NCBI RefSeq assembly: GCF_015291625.1 | Contig: NZ_CP030047.1 | Coordinates: 1,488,001 to 1,552,000, forward strand | Direction of reading: 5' to 3' | DNA from: Bradyrhizobium sp. CCBAU 53421 | GTDB lineage: Bacteria > Pseudomonadota > Alphaproteobacteria > Rhizobiales > Xanthobacteraceae | DNA: 64,000 nt | Shown: one piece after another, positions 36,555 through 45,106 of the stretch | Position numbering within the stretch: the first letter of the stretch is position 1 | Layout: every line of letters starts with the position of its first letter | The notes under the pieces: model-generated | What the model was told of the DNA's origin: nothing | The model's input: only the letters and a program-made list of their open reading frames with translations | The model's database searches: none | Translations under genes and position numbers: made by a program

Positions 36555-37569
36555 GCCGGCCTTTTGGCACCGGCCATCGTCTTGGACATCGCAATTGCTC
36601 CGACCGCTTGCCGCACTCTACGGCGCGGTGGCCGCGCGGCGGATGCAGCACTCCGGCGTCGACGCCGGCATTCCCGTGATCTGCGTCGGCAATTACCATG
36701 TCGGCGGCGCCGGCAAGACGCCGACGGTGCTGGCGCTGGCAAAGCTGCTGCGCGAGCTCGACGAGCGGCCGGTGGTGCTCAGCCGCGGCTATGGCGGCAG
36801 GCTTGCCGGGCCGGTCAAGGTCGATCGCGGCAGCCACACGGCGGCCGATATCGGCGACGAACCGCTGATGATGGCGGAGAGCTTGCCGGTCGTGGTGTCG
36901 CGCGACCGTGCCGCGGGCTTGGCGCTGGCGCGCGCGCAGAATGCGAGCGTGATCCTGATGGATGACGGCTTCCAGAACCCATCCGTGATGAAGGATTGCT
37001 GCCTGATCGTGATCGACGGGATGCGTGGCGTCGGCAATGCTCGCGTCATTCCGGCAGGCCCGCTGCGTGCGCCCTTATCGCCGCAGCTCGCGAAGACAGA
37101 TGCGTTGATTGTGGTCGGCGATGGCCATGCGGCACGGACGATCGAAATCGAGGTCGAGTCACGCGGCAAGCCCGTGCTTGCAGCCTATCTCAAGCCGGCG
37201 GATGCTTCGGTTGCTGAACTGCGCGGTAAACGCGTGCTGGCATTTGCCGGGATCGGCGATCCCGCGCGGTTCTTCAAGACGCTGCAGGCAAATGGCGTCG
37301 AGATCGTCAAAAGCCGCGCTTTCGCTGATCACCACCCGTTCTCAGAGAAAGATATTCAGGACCTGTTCTCGGAAGCCATGCGGGAACAGCTGATACCGGT
37401 GACGACCGAGAAGGATTTGGCGCGGATACGCGGTGGCGAAGGCATGCTGCCCTGGGTCCAGGGAGTTGTCCCGTTCGCGGTGACGATGCAGTTCGAAGAG
37501 CCCGATACGCTGCGGCGCTTCGTGAGCGATCAGTTGTTCAAGGCAAGGGAGCGGAGGCTGGGCAAATGA
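36547..37569 (+). CDS. lpxK: Tetraacyldisaccharide 4'-kinase LpxK
   Basis: The 340-residue kinase has Walker A in ICVGNYHVGGAGKTP, then LSRGYGG, DEPLMMAE and ILMDDGFQNP motifs of LpxK. It phosphorylates the 4' position of the lipid A disaccharide before Kdo addition. Its overlap with kdtA supports coupled translation. Confidence 0.94.
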   Translation: MREPAFWHRPSSWTSQLLRPLAALYGAVAARRMQHSGVDAGIPVICVGNYHVGGAGKTPTVLALAKLLRELDERPVVLSRGYGGRLAGPVKVDRGSHTAADIGDEPLMMAESLPVVVSRDRAAGLALARAQNASVILMDDGFQNPSVMKDCCLIVIDGMRGVGNARVIPAGPLRAPLSPQLAKTDALIVVGDGHAARTIEIEVESRGKPVLAAYLKPADASVAELRGKRVLAFAGIGDPARFFKTLQANGVEIVKSRAFADHHPFSEKDIQDLFSEAMREQLIPVTTEKDLARIRGGEGMLPWVQGVVPFAVTMQFEEPDTLRRFVSDQLFKARERRLGK

Positions 37570-37583
37570 GCCCGGCCTTGAGC

Positions 37584-37811
37584 CTAGGCCTGCGGCTTGA
37601 GCACGCCCGGATGGTGGCGCTGCAGCACGGCGGTCGGGGTGGCGTAGGCCTCCTGCAGGTCGACGCTCCAGTACTTCAGCTCGTCGAGCGGAATCCGGAC
37701 GTCGGTGATGGCACAGCGCACAAAGGTGCCGGGCGAGATCACGCGGAAATCGCCGTCGAGATATTGCACCTGCGCTTCGCCATGGCCCGAGGGACCGAAC
37801 TTGTTCAGCAC
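37584..37811 (-). CDS. DUF2093 domain-containing protein
   Basis: The 75-residue protein (MLNKFGPSGHGEAQVQYLDGDFRVISPGTFVRCAITDVRIPLDELKYWSVDLQEAYATP) matches DUF2093, an alphaproteobacterial family commonly located between lpxK and xseA. It is convergent with lpxK. The function is unknown. Confidence 0.9.
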   Translation of the reverse strand: MLNKFGPSGHGEAQVQYLDGDFRVISPGTFVRCAITDVRIPLDELKYWSVDLQEAYATPTAVLQRHHPGVLKPQA

Positions 37812-37998
37812 GTTTGAGCTCTCCGCCTTGCCTCGAACGAGGCCACCTTAAATGTTCATGAAGCCGTCTATCACAGATAGGGTGTCATGTCCGCCCGTTA
37901 AACCACCGACTTGTGATGATTTGGCGGCGGACCCGCATGGTAGCGTTGCGCGCATGGTCCGCTGTGTTGGCAGCGCCATAACGAGCCGGCCGGATCGG

Positions 37999-38826
37999 AT
38001 GCGCCTCACGTCAGTTTTCATGTGCCTCGGCATGCTTGCCGGGCCGGCTGCGGCGGCGCCGCTTCCGGCCCCGCACCAGGTCGAGATTGCCGAAGGCAAT
38101 GTCACGCTGCACGCGCAGCTCTACCGGCCGGATGGCGATGGCCCGTTCCCGACGGTGATCGCGCTGCATGGCTGCGGCGGTCTTGCCGGCCGTTCCGAGG
38201 CCGTGCTGCCGCGCTATCGCGACTGGGCCGAGCAATTGCTCACGTCCGGCCATGCGGTGCTGCTGCCGGATAGCTACGGATCGCGCGAGCTGGGCCCGCA
38301 GTGCCGCATCCGGGAGCACCAGGTCCAGACCCGCCGCGCGCGGGTTGCGGACATCAATGCCGCGCGGCAGTGGCTGGTACAGCAGAAATGGGTCGCCAAG
38401 AGCCGCATCAGCCTGATCGGCTGGGGCAATGGTGCGGCCGCCTTGTTGTGGGCGGTACGGCCGCAGATGTGGTCGCGCAACCTCGAGCCGGATTTCCGTT
38501 CCGCGATCGCGTTCTATCCGGATTGCCGCACCTCGTTCGGCCTCGGCTGGAGCGCGCGGGTGCCGACGCTGGTCTTGATCGGCGCGCGCGATGATGTGAC
38601 GTCATCGTCGGCCTGCCACCAGATGGTCGACGGCGCGCGCGGCCGCAGTGCGCTGGCGCGGATCGTGGTCTACCCCGAGGCCTATCACGATTTCGACCGC
38701 GCCAACCTGCCGCTGCATGCGGTCGCGGCCTCGGATGCCGATATGGCGGAGCGCGGTCACATCGGCACCGATACCGACGCGCGCAAGGATGCGCAGAAGC
38801 AAGTCGCGGAGTGGCTGTCGCGCTAA
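37999..38826 (+). CDS. Exported dienelactone-hydrolase-like protein lacking the nucleophile Ser
   Basis: The 275-residue alpha/beta-hydrolase has a signal peptide (MRLTSVFMCLGMLAGPAAA), the oxyanion-hole region VIALHGCGGLAGR (residues 53-65), and an acid and a His in GARDDVTSSSAC and AYHDFD. The nucleophile elbow reads GWGNG (141-145), with Gly143 (GGC at 38425) where relatives have Ser (GWSNG). It may therefore be catalytically inactive. ATG 37999 is chosen because it gives the signal peptide. Confidence 0.82.
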   Translation: MRLTSVFMCLGMLAGPAAAAPLPAPHQVEIAEGNVTLHAQLYRPDGDGPFPTVIALHGCGGLAGRSEAVLPRYRDWAEQLLTSGHAVLLPDSYGSRELGPQCRIREHQVQTRRARVADINAARQWLVQQKWVAKSRISLIGWGNGAAALLWAVRPQMWSRNLEPDFRSAIAFYPDCRTSFGLGWSARVPTLVLIGARDDVTSSSACHQMVDGARGRSALARIVVYPEAYHDFDRANLPLHAVAASDADMAERGHIGTDTDARKDAQKQVAEWLSR

Positions 38827-38873
38827 AGCATGATCCGGAAATGTGCGCAGCGGTTTTCCGAGGAGATCATGCT
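38827..38873. repeat. Palindromic intergenic repeat, copy 2
   Basis: Ends AGCATGATC and GATCATGCT enclose a core with CGGAAATGTGC and CGGTTTTCCG, matching the copy at 8499-8548. It lies between convergent genes. Confidence 0.85.
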
Positions 38874-38881
38874 CAAACAAA

Positions 38882-40504
38882 TCAGAACAGGCTGCCCTGA
38901 TCGACCGGCTTGGTGACGCGCTTCGGCGCCGCCGGTTTCGTTTCACGCGGCTGCGGCTTCGGCTGGCTCTCGGGCGTTGCCGTCGCCGCAGGCTGGTCGG
39001 CATTCGTGGTGGCGGCGACGCGGCCGTCGGCGAACTCGATCGACAGGTTGGCGTTCGGGCCGACCGCCGCGGCGGAATGGATCGCGTGTCCCTGTGCGTC
39101 GCGCACCAGCGCGAAGCCGCGCGCCAGCACGCCGCGATAGGACAGCGCCGACAGCAGCTGGCTGCGATGGGCGACCCGTGCCTCGAGCCGCTGCAGCGTC
39201 GTCTTGAGCGCGCGGCGGGCGCGCTCGGCGAGGCGGTGGGTGCGCTCGAGATCGCGCGCGATCGCGTTGCGCTGTGCCTTCGCATTGGCGAGCTTCGAGG
39301 CCTTGAGCCGGATCTCGAGCCCGCTGAAGCGTTCCTGCCGGCGATGCAACAGCGTGCGCGCCGACAGCGCGACGCGCTCGCCAGACACCGTGAGCCGCTG
39401 CCGCGCATGCGCGATCTGGCCACGCAGCACGCCGATGGTGAGGCGCGAGCTCGACGCGGCAAAGCGGCGGAAATGCGCGTGCGTGTTGGCTTTCAGCCCG
39501 CGCGGCAGCCCGGCTGCGAGATGATCGAGCCGCTGCCGCGGGATCGCCAGCAGTTCGTTCGCCGCCGGCAGCGCCCGCGCCGCGGCACGCAGCTCCGTGC
39601 GGCGCGCCTCCTGGGCGCGCTGCCAGCACACCATGGTGCGGCGGGCGAGCGCCTGGACCTCGACGAACAGCTCGCTGCGCACCGGCACCGCCATCTCGGC
39701 GGCGGCGGTCGGCGTCGGCGCGCGCTTGTCGGCGACGAAGTCGATCAGCGTGATGTCGGTCTCGTGGCCGACCGCCGAGATCAGCGGAATGTGGCTCTCG
39801 GCCGCGGCGCGGACCACGATCTCCTCGTTGAACGACCACAGATCCTCCAGCGAGCCGCCGCCGCGTGCAACGATCAGGAGGTCGGGCCGCGGGATCCTGC
39901 CGCCCTCCGGCAGCGCGTTGAAGCCGCGGATCGCGGCCGCGACCTGTTCGGCCGAGCCATCGCCCTGCACCTTGACCGGCCAGACCAGCACGCGGCGGGG
40001 GAAGCGGTCCTCGAGCCGATGCAGGATGTCGCGGATCACCGCGCCGGTCGGCGAAGTGACGACGCCGATCACCTCGGGCAGCCAGGGCAACAGCTGCTTG
40101 CGGGCCTCGTCGAACAGGCCCTCGGCCGCGAGCTTCTTCTTGCGCTCCTCCATCAGCGCCATCAGCGCGCCGACACCGGCCGGCTCCAGCGAATCGATGA
40201 CGATCTGGTACTTCGAGGAGTTCGGATAGGTGGTCAGCTTGCCGGTGGCGATGACCTCGAGGCCCTCCTGCGGCTTGAAGCGCATGCGGGCGTGGGCGAA
40301 CTTCCAGATCACCGCCTCGATCTTGGCGCTCTCGTCCTTGAGGGCGAAATAGCAGTGGCCGGAGGAGTGCGGGCCGCGAAAGCCGGATATCTCGCCGCGG
40401 ACGCGGACATGGCCGAACCGGTCCTCCACCGTCCGCTTCAGGGCGGAGGAGAGTTCCGAGACGGTGAATTCGGGCGCGTTGACGAGATTCGGAGCAGCGG
40501 TCAT
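38882..40504 (-). CDS. xseA: Exodeoxyribonuclease VII large subunit XseA
   Basis: The 540-residue protein has the N-terminal OB fold ([26 protein letters not shown]), the catalytic domain ([71 protein letters not shown]) and a long Arg-rich coiled-coil. It degrades single-stranded DNA with XseB, whose gene is not in the window. The C-terminal ~60 residues are Pro/Ala/Lys-rich and probably disordered. Confidence 0.95.
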   Translation of the reverse strand: MTAAPNLVNAPEFTVSELSSALKRTVEDRFGHVRVRGEISGFRGPHSSGHCYFALKDESAKIEAVIWKFAHARMRFKPQEGLEVIATGKLTTYPNSSKYQIVIDSLEPAGVGALMALMEERKKKLAAEGLFDEARKQLLPWLPEVIGVVTSPTGAVIRDILHRLEDRFPRRVLVWPVKVQGDGSAEQVAAAIRGFNALPEGGRIPRPDLLIVARGGGSLEDLWSFNEEIVVRAAAESHIPLISAVGHETDITLIDFVADKRAPTPTAAAEMAVPVRSELFVEVQALARRTMVCWQRAQEARRTELRAAARALPAANELLAIPRQRLDHLAAGLPRGLKANTHAHFRRFAASSSRLTIGVLRGQIAHARQRLTVSGERVALSARTLLHRRQERFSGLEIRLKASKLANAKAQRNAIARDLERTHRLAERARRALKTTLQRLEARVAHRSQLLSALSYRGVLARGFALVRDAQGHAIHSAAAVGPNANLSIEFADGRVAATTNADQPAATATPESQPKPQPRETKPAAPKRVTKPVDQGSLF

Positions 40505-40669
40505 CTGAGCTATAGAATCGGGGTTTTCGACCCCGTGTGCAAGGTCCGGCCGCCGCGTTTCAGGCGCCGAATCACATATCCACATCTGATCGAACCGCGT
40601 GTTGCCGCGGTCGGGGAGCGTGCTAAACCGGACGAAACGGCGTTACAACCCCTCTGATCGGCGACACAG

Positions 40670-41947
40670 ATGAACATCCTCCTGCTCGGTTCCGGTGGCC
40701 GCGAACATGCGCTGGCGTGGAAGATCGCCGCATCCCCGCTGGTGACGAAACTCTGGTGCGCGCCGGGCAATGCCGGGATCGCGCGCGAGGCCGAGTGCAT
40801 CGCGCTCGACGTCGCCGACCATGCCGCGGTGATCGAGTTCTGCCGGCGTAACGCGGTCGATCTCGTGGTGGTCGGCCCGGAGACGCCGCTCGCCGCAGGG
40901 ATCGTCGACGATCTTGCCGCTGATGGCATCAAGGCGTTCGGGCCGAGCAAAGCGGCCGCGCAGCTCGAGGGCTCCAAGGGCTTCACCAAGGACCTCTGCA
41001 GCGAGTTCAACATTCCGACCGGCGCCTATCGCCGCTTCGACAATGCGAAGGATGCGGTGGCCTATGTCCGCGCCCAGGGCGCGCCGATCGTGGTCAAGGC
41101 CGACGGGCTCGCCGCCGGCAAGGGCGTCGTGGTGGCGCAGACGCTGTCGGAAGCGGAAGCCGCGATCGCGATGATGTTCGAGGGCGCATTCGGCTCGGCC
41201 GGCGCCGAGGTCGTGATCGAGGAATTCCTCTCCGGCCGCGAGATCAGCTTCTTTGCGCTGTGCGACGGCGAGACCGCGATTCCGCTGGCCTCGGCGCAGG
41301 ACCACAAGCGGGTGTTCGATCACGACAAGGGACCGAACACCGGCGGCATGGGCGCCTATTCGCCGACGCCGTTCGTGACCCCTGAGGTCCACGACCAGAT
41401 CATGGCCCGGATCATCCTGCCGACGGTTGCGGGGATGAAGAGCCGCGGCACGCCGTTCAAGGGCGTGCTCTATGCCGGCGTGATGCTGACCGCGCAGGGC
41501 CCAAAGCTGTTCGAGTACAATGTCCGCTTCGGCGATCCCGAGTGCCAGGTGCTGATGCTGCGGATGATGTCGGACATCGTGCCGGCGCTGCTCGCCTCGA
41601 TCGACGGGCAATTGAGGAATTTCGACCTGCGCTGGTACCCGGACCCGGCGCTGACGGTGGTGATGGCGGCCAAGGGTTATCCCGGCGACTACATCAAGGG
41701 CACCCGGATCGACGGCCTCGACGACGCCGCCGAGGTCGAGGGTGTCGAGATCTTCCACGCCGGCACGGTCGCGAAGGACGGCGCCATCCTCGCCAACGGC
41801 GGGCGGGTGCTGAACGTCTGCGCGCTGGGCAAGACGGTCACCGAGGCGCGCGACCGAGCCTATCAGGCCGTCGATCGCATCAAATGGCCGGAGGGATTCT
41901 GCCGCCGCGACATCGCCTGGCAGGCGGTGGAACAGGAACGGGGCTAG
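40670..41947 (+). CDS. purD: Phosphoribosylamine-glycine ligase PurD
   Basis: The 425-residue ATP-grasp enzyme has the GARS motifs [60 protein letters not shown] and [13 protein letters not shown]. It catalyses the second step of purine biosynthesis. It is divergent from xseA, a common arrangement in this group. Confidence 0.97.
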   Translation: MNILLLGSGGREHALAWKIAASPLVTKLWCAPGNAGIAREAECIALDVADHAAVIEFCRRNAVDLVVVGPETPLAAGIVDDLAADGIKAFGPSKAAAQLEGSKGFTKDLCSEFNIPTGAYRRFDNAKDAVAYVRAQGAPIVVKADGLAAGKGVVVAQTLSEAEAAIAMMFEGAFGSAGAEVVIEEFLSGREISFFALCDGETAIPLASAQDHKRVFDHDKGPNTGGMGAYSPTPFVTPEVHDQIMARIILPTVAGMKSRGTPFKGVLYAGVMLTAQGPKLFEYNVRFGDPECQVLMLRMMSDIVPALLASIDGQLRNFDLRWYPDPALTVVMAAKGYPGDYIKGTRIDGLDDAAEVEGVEIFHAGTVAKDGAILANGGRVLNVCALGKTVTEARDRAYQAVDRIKWPEGFCRRDIAWQAVEQERG

Positions 41948-41952
41948 CGCCA

Positions 41953-42036
41953 CGTCATTGCGAGGAGCGAAGCGACGAAGCAATCCATCCATCCCCGTGT
42001 GGAGAAGTGGATTGCTTCGCTTCGCTCGCAATGACG
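41953..42036. repeat. Palindromic repeat (CGTCATTGCGAGGAG class)
   Basis: Ends CGTCATTGCGAG and CTCGCAATGACG with inner GAAGCAATCCA / TGGATTGCTTC arms. It lies between convergent purD and the acyl-CoA dehydrogenase gene. Confidence 0.9.
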
Positions 42037-42043
42037 GTGGAAG

Positions 42044-43276
42044 TTACAACAAATCGCCGCCCGCCGCGCTCGCGGTGGTGCCGTGCTCGCGGAACGCCTT
42101 GATGACGTTCTTGCCGATCTTCCACTTGTGCACCTCGTCCGGGCCATCGACCAGCCGCTGCGAGCGCACCTGGGTGTACCATTTCGCCAGCGGCGTATCC
42201 TGGCTGAAGCCGAGCGCGCCGTGCAGCTGGATCGCGGTGTCGATCACCTTGTGCACCATATGGGCGTGGAAGATCTTGGCGATCGAGTTTTCCTGGCGGA
42301 TGTCGAGGCCCTTCTCCGCCTTGTAGGCGATGTGCAGCAGCATCAGCCGGCCGATATAGAGCTCGCTGGCGCAGTCGGCGAGCATGAACTGCACCGCCTG
42401 CCGGTCCGCCAGCAGCTGGCCGAAGGTCGAGCGCTTGGTGACGTGGGCGGCCGCCATGTCGAGCGCGCGCTGCGCCTTGGCGACATTGTGCATGCCGTGG
42501 CGCAGCCGGCCATAGGCGAGGCGGTGCTGGCCCATGTTGAAGCCGTTGCCCTCGCCGCCGAGCAGATTGTCGGCCGGCACCTTCAGGTCCTTGATCTCGA
42601 TCTCGGAGTGGCCGCCGTGGATCACGTCGTCATGCGGGCCTTCGATCGCCATGTTGGCGACGTTGCGCTTGATGCGGTAGCCGGGGTTGGGCAGCTCGAC
42701 AATGAACGTCGAATACTGCTTGTGGCGCGGCGCGTTCGGATCGGTCTTCGCCATGACCAGCGCGAGATCGGCGACGCTCGCCGACGAGGAGAACCATTTC
42801 TCGCCGTTGAGGATGTAGTTCTCGTTGCCGTCCTTCACGGCTGTGGTCTGCATGCCGGTGGCATCGGCGCCGGCGGCCTTCTCGGTCATCGAGAAGCAGA
42901 TCCGCTTCTCGCCGTTCAAGAGGGGCTTGAGGAATTTCTCCTTCTGATACTCGGTGCCGTGCGCCAGGATCGTCATCATCGAGGCGTCGTCCGGCCCTTG
43001 CGTGTTCATCGAGAGCGCGCCGAGCATGCTCTCGCCGAGCTCCATCTGCACCAGCGCGTTCGCCAGCGGGCCGAGTCCCATACCGCCATACTCCTTGGGC
43101 ACGAAGGGGCACCACAGGCCCTGCGCACGGGCCTTCTTCCGCAGCGGCGCCAGCACCTCGGCGAGCGGCTTGGTGTCGAGTTCCTTTTCCGCCGGAATGC
43201 ACTCGTCGTGCACGAATTTGCGCACCTTCTCGCGGATCGCCTTGGCCTCGGCGGGAATCTCAAAATCGATCGACAT
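42044..43276 (-). CDS. Acyl-CoA dehydrogenase family protein
   Basis: The 410-residue flavoprotein has the family layout: helical N-terminus, CFSMTEKAAGADATGMQT and WFSSSASVADLALVMAKT for FAD and substrate, FGQLLADRQAVQFMLADCASELY in the C-terminal helices, and LVDGPDEVHKWKIGKNVI at the active site, as in the ACAD10/11-like branch. It probably oxidises an acyl-CoA in catabolism. GAGGAAG precedes the ATG. It is divergent from the dehalogenase-like gene. Confidence 0.9.
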   Translation of the reverse strand: MSIDFEIPAEAKAIREKVRKFVHDECIPAEKELDTKPLAEVLAPLRKKARAQGLWCPFVPKEYGGMGLGPLANALVQMELGESMLGALSMNTQGPDDASMMTILAHGTEYQKEKFLKPLLNGEKRICFSMTEKAAGADATGMQTTAVKDGNENYILNGEKWFSSSASVADLALVMAKTDPNAPRHKQYSTFIVELPNPGYRIKRNVANMAIEGPHDDVIHGGHSEIEIKDLKVPADNLLGGEGNGFNMGQHRLAYGRLRHGMHNVAKAQRALDMAAAHVTKRSTFGQLLADRQAVQFMLADCASELYIGRLMLLHIAYKAEKGLDIRQENSIAKIFHAHMVHKVIDTAIQLHGALGFSQDTPLAKWYTQVRSQRLVDGPDEVHKWKIGKNVIKAFREHGTTASAAGGDLL

Positions 43277-43392
43277 GGCACTTCCTCGTTTCGTGTTGTT
43301 GTTGGCAGGACCTCAGGATGGCATAAACCAGGCCAGCGGCAACGCCGAACAAAGTTTGAAGCGCGGGCGCTCGCGACCGGAAGGAGCTACCG

Positions 43393-44298
43393 ATGCCTGA
43401 TCTCGCCGATCTTTTTCCCGGCTATGAGTCGAAATGGATCAACACCGCGCAGGGCCGCATCTTCGCCCGCGTCGGCGGCAAGGGCCCGCCGCTGCTGTTG
43501 CTGCACGGCTTCTCCTCGACCCATGTGATGTGGCACACGGTCGCGCCGAAGCTTGATGACAAGTTCACGCTGATCATCGCCGACCTGCCGGGCTATGGCT
43601 GGTCCGACATGCCTGATAGCGACAAGGATCATACGCCCTACACCAAGCGGGCCTGGGCGAAGACCATGGTCGAGGCGATGGAGCAGCTCGGCCATGTGCA
43701 TTTCGCGCTCGCCGGCCACGACCGGGGCGGCCGGGTGTCGTACCGCCTCGCACTCGATCATCCCGGCCGGCTGTCGAAGCTCGCAGTGCTCGATATCGCG
43801 CCGACCTATGATTACTGGCAGAAGCTCAATCGCCTCTCGGCGCTGAAGATCTATCATTGGGCGTTCTTGGCGCAGCCCTATCCGCTGCCGGAGACGCTGA
43901 TCTCCAACAACGGCGAATTCTTCCTCAAGGAGAAGATGGCGAGCCAGACCAGGACCAAGACGCTGGAGGCGATCGATCCGCGCGCGCTCGCGCATTACCT
44001 TGCGCCGTTCCGCGATCCCGCCCGCATCCACGCGATGTGCGAGGACTACCGCGCCGGCGCCTATGCCGATTACGAGATCGACAAGGCCGATGTCGATGCG
44101 GGCAGGAAGATCACGATTCCGATGCTGGCACTGTGGGGCGATGCCGGCGTTGCCAGCGCGGCAACGACGCCGCTCGACACCTGGAAGAACTGGGCCACCA
44201 ACGTCAGCGGCGCGCCGGTGCCGTCGGGGCATTTCCTGCCCGAGGAGGCGCCGGACGCGACGGCGAAGCTGCTGCGCGAGTTTTTCCTGGCGGCTTGA
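43393..44298 (+). CDS. Alpha/beta hydrolase of the fluoroacetate dehalogenase type
   Basis: The 301-residue enzyme has a nucleophile Asp110 in GHDRGGR with Arg111 and Arg114, acid Asp134, base His280 and the halide pocket His155, Trp156 and Tyr219. These positions are identical in number to those of the well-studied Rhodopseudomonas fluoroacetate dehalogenase RPA1163, as recalled. At position 185, where RPA1163 has Trp, this protein has Gln. It could hydrolyse haloacetates by an Asp-ester mechanism. AGGAG precedes the ATG. Confidence 0.88.
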   Translation: MPDLADLFPGYESKWINTAQGRIFARVGGKGPPLLLLHGFSSTHVMWHTVAPKLDDKFTLIIADLPGYGWSDMPDSDKDHTPYTKRAWAKTMVEAMEQLGHVHFALAGHDRGGRVSYRLALDHPGRLSKLAVLDIAPTYDYWQKLNRLSALKIYHWAFLAQPYPLPETLISNNGEFFLKEKMASQTRTKTLEAIDPRALAHYLAPFRDPARIHAMCEDYRAGAYADYEIDKADVDAGRKITIPMLALWGDAGVASAATTPLDTWKNWATNVSGAPVPSGHFLPEEAPDATAKLLREFFLAA

Positions 44299-44312
44299 TG
44301 CAGTTTTTGCCC

Positions 44313-44414
44313 GTCATCCTGAGGTGCGAGCGGAGCGAGCCTCGAAGGATGAATCGGCCCGGCTGGTGGCCGTGCATCCTTCGAGGCTCGCAAGGGCTCG
44401 CACCTCAGGATGAC
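44313..44414. repeat. Palindromic repeat (GTCATCCTGAGGTGCGAG class)
   Basis: Ends GTCATCCTGAGGTGCGAG and the inverse CTCGCACCTCAGGATGAC enclose a second pair GCCTCGAAGGATG / CATCCTTCGAGGC. Confidence 0.9.
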
Positions 44415-44430
44415 GGGTTCAAGATCTTGC

Positions 44431-44513
44431 GTAGCCCGGATGGAGCGAAGCGAAATCCGGGACTGTCTCCGCGGAGAAAGCTCCCGGATTGCGCTGCGCT
44501 TCATCCGGGCTAC
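44431..44513. repeat. Palindromic repeat (GTAGCCCGGATG class)
   Basis: Ends GTAGCCCGGATG and CATCCGGGCTAC, with inner AAATCCGGGA / TCCCGGATT. It is the second element in this convergent spacer, just before the tadA stop. Confidence 0.9.
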
Positions 44514-44520
44514 GGATCCG

Positions 44521-44967
44521 TTACCGCCGCTCCCTGAAGAACTCGCGCAAGAGGCGCGCGGACTCGGTCTCGCCGACTGCGCCATAGACCTCCGGGACGT
44601 GGTGGCAGGTCGGCTGCGCGAAGAACCGCACGCCGGACTCGACTGCGCCGCCCTTGGGGTCGGCGGCGCCGTAGTACAGCCGGCGGATCCGCGCGAACGA
44701 GATCGCGCCGGCGCACATGGTGCAGGGCTCCAGCGTCACGTAGAGGTCGCAGTCGACCAGCCGTTCGGTGCCGATCGCCTCTGCCGCCTGCCGGATCGCC
44801 AGGATCTCGGCATGGGCGGTGGGGTCGCGGTCGGTCAGGGTGCGGTTGCCGGCGGTGGCGATCACCTCGTAGCCGCGCACGATCACGCATCCGATTGGAA
44901 CTTCGCCAGCTTTTCCGGCATTTTCGGCGGTTTTCAGCGCCAAATCCATGAAAGAAGGGGCAGACAT
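44521..44967 (-). CDS. tadA: tRNA-adenosine deaminase TadA (nucleoside deaminase)
   Basis: The 148-residue deaminase has HAEILAIRQA (zinc His and catalytic Glu) and EPCTMCAGAI (zinc Cys pair) with GAVGETESARLLREFFRERR at the C-terminus, typical of TadA. It converts A34 to inosine in tRNA-Arg. It is divergent from rluB. Confidence 0.92.
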   Translation of the reverse strand: MSAPSFMDLALKTAENAGKAGEVPIGCVIVRGYEVIATAGNRTLTDRDPTAHAEILAIRQAAEAIGTERLVDCDLYVTLEPCTMCAGAISFARIRRLYYGAADPKGGAVESGVRFFAQPTCHHVPEVYGAVGETESARLLREFFRERR

Positions 44968-45106
44968 GCCTCGTATCATCGGAAGAAACCTGCTAGTAGC
45001 GTCGCCTTCAGCAGAAGTGGATGCCGGTTTTGCGCCAGTCGCGCCCTGATGGCGCGCGTATCGCCGGTTGCCCTGCGCCCAATTGAACCTCCAGGCGAGA
45101 ACATTC

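Noticed and set aside
38843..40657. Long plus-strand open frame opposite xseA
   Set aside because: Shadow of xseA; no recognisable family.
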